Positions 7,292 to 9,707 of a stretch of DNA of 9,707 nt are shown here, one piece after another; position 1 is the first letter of the stretch; the number at the start of each line of letters is the position of its first letter. Below the pieces are notes generated by a model. The model ran no database searches. It saw only the letters and a list, made by a program, of their open reading frames with translations, and was not told where the DNA came from. Both the position numbers and the translations under genes were made by a program. Source of the stretch: Bacillota bacterium (GTDB taxonomy: Bacteria > Bacillota > UBA4882 > UBA10575); contig JAAZDX010000067.1 in the NCBI GenBank assembly GCA_012512605.1, forward strand, positions 1-9,707, given 5' to 3'.

Positions 7292-7322
7292 AAAAAACCT
7301 TCCGCCGTAAGGCAGGAAGGTT
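7292..7322 (-). terminator. Regulated intrinsic terminator in the pyrR leader
   Basis: On the minus strand AACCTTCC (7322-7315), a bulged T, GCC, loop TTAC, GGC and GGAAGGTT (7303-7296) form an 11-bp stem followed by four further T (7295-7292). It is the off-state hairpin of the pyrR attenuator and ends only 5 nt before the pyrR ribosome site. Confidence 0.92.
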
Positions 7323-7384
7323 TAGTTCTTATCTTTATGTGACTAAAGCATAAGAATACTCCTTACCGGCCTCACGGGACCAGT
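7292..7384 (-). promoter_or_regulatory. PyrR-dependent RNA attenuator in the pyrR leader
   Basis: On the minus strand ACTGGTCCCGTGAGGCCGGT (complement of 7365-7384) contains UCCCGUGAGG, matching the PyrR binding-loop consensus core UCCNGNGAGG. Its flanks ACTGG and CCGGT form 5 bp including one U-G. The 3' half continues as GCCGGTAAGG (7361-7370), which can pair with CCTTACGGC (7304-7312) in 9 bp with one bulged G. Between them a 12-bp hairpin (7326-7356; TTCTTAT with ATAAGAA, CTTTA with TAAAG, one bulge, 6-nt loop) brings the two antiterminator strands together. The antiterminator consumes the inside of the downstream terminator. Expected logic: high UMP/UTP, PyrR bound, terminator forms; low UMP/UTP, antiterminator forms and pyrR-uraA is transcribed. 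Confidence 0.9.
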
Positions 7385-7407
7385 TTAAAGGTAATCCTTT
7401 CTTGGTA

Positions 7408-7436
7408 AGAATAGCAGAAGAAACAGCCCGTGTCAA
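7408..7436 (-). promoter_or_regulatory. Sigma-A-type promoter of pyrR-uraA
   Basis: On the minus strand a perfect -35 box TTGACA (complement of 7431-7436), a 17-nt spacer and TATTCT (complement of 7408-7413; TATAAT in 4 of 6) form a near-ideal vegetative promoter. Transcription should start near 7402, giving a leader of about 130 nt before the pyrR GTG, similar in design to the B. subtilis pyr leader. Confidence 0.85.
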
Positions 7437-7633
7437 CACCTTTTTCGTTATTCTAAACATCGTTAACCACACGTTTAATTACCTTGCATTTGCCCAAAGA
7501 TACCATTTTCCCGCTTGGATTCTGAAAACATTTTAGTAAACACCTTAGTGTTATCCGGCAAAGAAACATGCCTTCGCGATTACGATGATTTCTATCCATA
7601 GCAACACCGAGGGTTCCTTTCAAAATAGCCCAT
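7437..7633. other. Gap between the hypothetical gene and the pyrR promoter, no convincing gene
   Basis: About 195 nt with no clear terminator for the upstream minus-strand gene. The only structure seen is a short AACAC/GTGTT hairpin (7539-7552) without a T-run. A 48-codon minus-strand frame (7453-7599, ATG) has no properly spaced ribosome site: AAAGGA at 7615-7620 is 15 nt away. I do not call it a gene. Transcription of the hypothetical gene may run on into pyrR. Confidence 0.4.
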
Positions 7634-8173
7634 TTACTCCGTCGAAACCTGCACTGGAATAGCCAGCAAGGGATGGGCATCATGGTAATAGGTTTTCCCG
7701 GCCACCTCTTGATTGAATACCTTCCGCGCTTTCGCCAGCGCTTCCTGGCCTATTTCTTCAACATAGGGAGTTAAATCGACCTGCTGCAAAAAATCGAGGA
7801 CCGTCTCCACGGCCAACCGCTGAAATTGTTCCCGCGCAGCCGCCCCAATTTCCCGCGGGAGACTAACCGCGCCCTCTTCATATGGTATGAATAAGCTCTC
7901 CGGAACCTGAAAAGCCCGTTTAATCGCGGCCGGCAATTCCAGCTTTAGTTTTTCTAGAAAAAGATTGAATTCGGTAAAAGCTTCTGTTTTGATTTGGTCC
8001 CGAATAAAGAGCGCCGGCCGGTCCCGGTCCAATTGAATCCGAAAGCCCCCAACGCTTAAATAAGTATAAACGAAAACCGTGGCGAGAAAAAGAGAACAAA
8101 ACACCCCAAGGCAAAGCCCGGACCAAAAACCGTTCTTTCCCGGCATCGTTTTTGCGCTGTCTGTCTTTTTCAT
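7634..8173 (-). CDS. Hypothetical protein with one N-terminal transmembrane segment
   Basis: I do not recognise this protein. The ATG at 8173 is chosen because GGAGGG lies just upstream (complement of about 8179-8185). Longer in-frame starts up to 8263 would begin inside the terminator of the preceding operon. The 179-residue product has a short basic N-terminus (K2, K3, K8, K13), a hydrophobic span at about 16-40 (GLCLGVFCSLFLATVFVYTYL) and then a soluble part of about 135 residues. That layout predicts a single-pass protein with its C-terminal part outside the membrane. The soluble part is mostly helical-looking and charged, with no Cys, no recognised catalytic motif and no lipobox. Residues about 65-90 and 110-160 could be amphipathic helices. 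It stands alone between the oxidoreductase terminator and the pyrR promoter, so context gives no function. Confidence 0.8.
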   Translation of the reverse strand: MKKTDSAKTMPGKNGFWSGLCLGVFCSLFLATVFVYTYLSVGGFRIQLDRDRPALFIRDQIKTEAFTEFNLFLEKLKLELPAAIKRAFQVPESLFIPYEEGAVSLPREIGAAAREQFQRLAVETVLDFLQQVDLTPYVEEIGQEALAKARKVFNQEVAGKTYYHDAHPLLAIPVQVSTE

Positions 8174-8239
8174 CCCTTGCCCTCCTTCAAAAAGATTAGG
8201 CATATTATTCCTAAACCGGGAAAGAATTATGTGTAATTG

Positions 8240-8273
8240 AAAAAGGCAGTAGTGCATACGCACTACTGCCTTT
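8240..8273 (-). terminator. Intrinsic terminator of the 2-oxoacid:ferredoxin oxidoreductase operon
   Basis: GGCAGTAGTGC (8245-8255) and GCACTACTGCC (8260-8270) form a perfect 11-bp stem around a 4-nt loop, extended by A/T pairs. On the minus strand it ends in five T (8244-8240). It lies 11 nt after the gamma-subunit stop codon and separates that operon from the hypothetical gene. The + strand side has only an interrupted T-run (TTTCCTTT). Confidence 0.93.
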
Positions 8274-8284
8274 CCTTTAAGCCT

Positions 8285-8824
8285 CTATGCTTCGGCTAAA
8301 CTGAAACCTTTACGCAAAGCAGCGCTATTCAAGGGGATTAAATGGTGCCGCCGAGCGGGTAAGACTTGTTGCAAGGCGGTATCGATGCTAGACACCGCAA
8401 CCGCTTTCGTAAGACCTAAAAAGGCCCCTAATACCACCATATTGCCGATTTTGTCGTTCCCCAGCTCCCGGGCCAACTCATTGGCGGGTACGGCACAAAC
8501 CTTAACGCCGGGAAGTTCCGGGACATCGGTGATCAGTGAAGAGTTGTATACGATCACACCTCCGGGTTTCACGGCTGCTTTGAACCGCGCAAGCGAAGGA
8601 CCATTCATCGCAATTAAACCATCGGGTTCGGCGACGATCGGCGAGCCAACCGGCTGGTCGGAGATGACCACCGAACAATTGGCGGTACCACCCCGCATCT
8701 CTGGCCCGTAGGACGGAAACCAGGTCACCTCTTTCCCTTCCAGCATCCCCCCGTAGGCCAGCAACTGTCCGATCAACATGACGCCCTGTCCGCCAAACCC
8801 GGCACAGACGATCTCATGCGTCAT
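8285..8824 (-). CDS. korC: 2-oxoacid:ferredoxin oxidoreductase, gamma subunit
   Basis: This is the gamma subunit of a cytoplasmic complex that oxidatively decarboxylates a 2-oxoacid with CoA and reduces ferredoxin. The 179 residues match the family: GFGGQGV (9-15) near the N-terminus, then FPSYGPEMRGGTANCSVVIS (36-55), typical of the 2-oxoglutarate and 2-oxoisovalerate type, and a C-terminal helical part. Length is normal. The ATG at 8824 follows GGAGGTGA (complement of 8831-8838) 6 nt upstream, which lies inside the beta-subunit gene. The frames overlap by 11 nt, so synthesis is probably coupled. It is the last gene of the operon. The preferred substrate cannot be read from the sequence: 2-oxoglutarate (Kor) is my default, 2-oxoisovalerate (Vor) is possible. 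Confidence 0.9.
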   Translation of the reverse strand: MTHEIVCAGFGGQGVMLIGQLLAYGGMLEGKEVTWFPSYGPEMRGGTANCSVVISDQPVGSPIVAEPDGLIAMNGPSLARFKAAVKPGGVIVYNSSLITDVPELPGVKVCAVPANELARELGNDKIGNMVVLGAFLGLTKAVAVSSIDTALQQVLPARRHHLIPLNSAALRKGFSLAEA

Positions 8825-9572
8825 CCCCAGTCACCTCCTCCGGAGCGCGGTACACGCCCAATGGATAATAGGGGACAAGCGCTTCCTTAATATGATTAAG
8901 CGATTGGGCTGGCGTCATGCCCCAGTTTGTCGGGCAGGAAGACAAGACTTCCACCAGGGAAAAGCCTTTGCCAGCCACCTGCAGGGCAAAGGCCTTCCGG
9001 ATCGCCCGTCCCGCCTTGATGATATGCTGCGGATCGTGGACGCTGACCCGTTCTAGATAAGCTGGACCATCCAAAGTTGCTAAAAGTTCACAGACCCGGA
9101 TCGGATAACCAACGGTCGCCGTATCCCGTCCGTAAGGGGAAGTGGTTGTCTTCTGTCCTGGAAGGGTCGTCGGTGCCATCTGGCCGCCGGTCATCCCATA
9201 GACAGTGTTATTGACAAAGATCACCGTAATATTCTCACCCCGGGTCGCGGCATGGATGATCTCAGCCATCCCAATCGAAGCCAGGTCCCCATCGCCTTGA
9301 TAGGAAAAGACGATGGCGTCAGGGTGAACCCGTTTCACACCGGTCGCCACAGCCGGTGCCCGGCCATGGGCCGCTTCCTGAAAATCAACATCAAAGTACT
9401 CGTAAGCCAAAACCGCGCAGCCCACCGGGGCAATTCCAACTGTCCGCTCCTGAATCCCTAAATCATCAATGGCTTCCGCCACCAAGCGGTGGATAATCCC
9501 GTGGGTACAGCCTGGACAGTAATGGGTGCGTTTTGGGGACAACGCGCGGGGGTATGCAAAGACCTTCTTCAT
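8814..9572 (-). CDS. korB: 2-oxoacid:ferredoxin oxidoreductase, beta subunit (thiamine diphosphate binding)
   Basis: The beta subunit binds thiamine diphosphate and one [4Fe-4S] cluster and carries out the decarboxylation step. In the 252 residues, CPGC (C19, C22), C52 in VGCAV and C213 in SSCPTNWG match the four cluster-ligand positions known from two-subunit archaeal 2-oxoacid:ferredoxin oxidoreductases. The cofactor motif runs from GDGD (93-96) to NN (121-122), followed by VYGMTGGQMAPTT (124-136). AHGRAPAVATG (68-78) is also typical. Length is slightly below most KorB proteins but no motif is missing. The ATG at 9572 follows GGAGGAG about 4 nt upstream and overlaps the alpha-subunit stop as ATGA. 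It is coupled on both sides, to alpha and gamma. Substrate (2-oxoglutarate or a branched-chain 2-oxoacid) is undecided. Confidence 0.93.
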   Translation of the reverse strand: MKKVFAYPRALSPKRTHYCPGCTHGIIHRLVAEAIDDLGIQERTVGIAPVGCAVLAYEYFDVDFQEAAHGRAPAVATGVKRVHPDAIVFSYQGDGDLASIGMAEIIHAATRGENITVIFVNNTVYGMTGGQMAPTTLPGQKTTTSPYGRDTATVGYPIRVCELLATLDGPAYLERVSVHDPQHIIKAGRAIRKAFALQVAGKGFSLVEVLSSCPTNWGMTPAQSLNHIKEALVPYYPLGVYRAPEEVTGDDA

Positions 9573-9707
9573 CCTTCTCCTCCTTCCGGCAGCAATGACC
9601 TGATCCGGTCATAAACCTCACTGACCGTTGGCACCGTTCCGTTCAGTTTACCGAAGAACGTCACCTTTGCACGGTCGTTAACACTGAGGATCACATCCTC
9701 CACCATC
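9569..9707 (-). CDS. korA: 2-oxoacid:ferredoxin oxidoreductase, alpha subunit, C-terminal fragment (5' end outside window)
   Basis: A minus-strand frame is open from the window edge to TGA at 9571-9569. It encodes at least 45 residues beginning MVEDVILSVNDRAKVTFFG and ending LLPEGGEG. The pattern (MVEDV, then a basic/hydrophobic strand, FFGK, and a PT followed by a helix) is the usual C-terminus of the pyrimidine-binding alpha subunit of this enzyme family. The stop overlaps the beta start by 4 nt (ATGA), confirming operon order alpha-beta-gamma. The first methionine here is internal, not the start. A ferredoxin-like delta subunit, if present, would lie beyond the window. Confidence 0.85.
   Translation of the reverse strand, partial: MVEDVILSVNDRAKVTFFGKLNGTVPTVSEVYDRIRSLLPEGGEG

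Noticed and set aside
7453..7623. Small minus-strand ORF (48-56 codons, basic, four Cys) between the hypothetical gene and pyrR
   Set aside because: No ribosome site at proper spacing to ATG 7599 or TTG 7623, no recognisable family, and longer versions overlap the hypothetical gene's 3' end.
8174..8263. N-terminal extension of the hypothetical protein up to 8263
   Set aside because: It would start within the oxidoreductase terminator hairpin and lacks a ribosome site, whereas ATG 8173 has GGAGGG just upstream.
1..9707. Mobile elements, CRISPR arrays, tRNA/rRNA genes, defence genes or biosynthetic clusters
   Set aside because: No transposase, integrase, direct-repeat array, tRNA-like cloverleaf or atypical gene cargo was seen; all three gene blocks are core functions with similar start-signal style.

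Overview
The window looks like chromosomal DNA of an anaerobic or fermentative Firmicutes-type (Bacillota) bacterium. Four features point there: strong GGAGG-type ribosome binding sites paired with TTG, GTG and ATG starts; PyrR-type RNA attenuation of pyrimidine genes; U-tract intrinsic terminators; and a multisubunit 2-oxoacid:ferredoxin oxidoreductase. The genus cannot be fixed from this sequence alone. Nothing indicates a mobile element, phage, CRISPR array, tRNA or rRNA.

Left part (1-5136, + strand): a chemosensory operon ordered mcp (3' part only), cheW, cheA, cheR, cheB. The receptor and CheW form the signalling array with the kinase CheA. CheR methylates receptors, and CheB, phosphorylated by CheA, demethylates them, so both arms of adaptation are present. 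No CheY, CheC, CheD or CheX lies inside the window. Gaps are short (15, 95, 23 and 8 nt); the 95-nt cheW-cheA gap holds a 13-bp hairpin. A symmetrical intrinsic terminator at 5157-5188 separates this operon from the convergent uraA.

Middle part (5216-7440, - strand): a pyrimidine salvage and regulation unit. A near-consensus sigma-A promoter (7408-7436) drives a leader of about 130 nt, then pyrR, then uraA (uracil permease). The leader and the pyrR-uraA gap each contain a PyrR-binding-loop sequence, an antiterminator and a terminator whose strands are mutually exclusive. This is the arrangement known from the Bacillus subtilis pyr operon: high UMP/UTP lets PyrR bind the nascent RNA and stop transcription of its own gene and of the uracil importer.

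Right part (7634-9707, - strand): an unrecognised 179-residue protein with one N-terminal membrane segment. Upstream of it, past a strong terminator, is the 3' end of a 2-oxoacid:ferredoxin oxidoreductase operon ordered alpha (C-terminal 45 residues only), beta (thiamine diphosphate and [4Fe-4S] subunit), gamma. Its reading frames overlap (4 and 11 nt), implying translational coupling.

Overall these are well-known systems in clean form. The items most worth a second look are the paired pyr attenuators with a covarying closing pair, the cheW-cheA hairpin, the single-pass hypothetical protein and the corrected starts (pyrR, the hypothetical gene, cheW).
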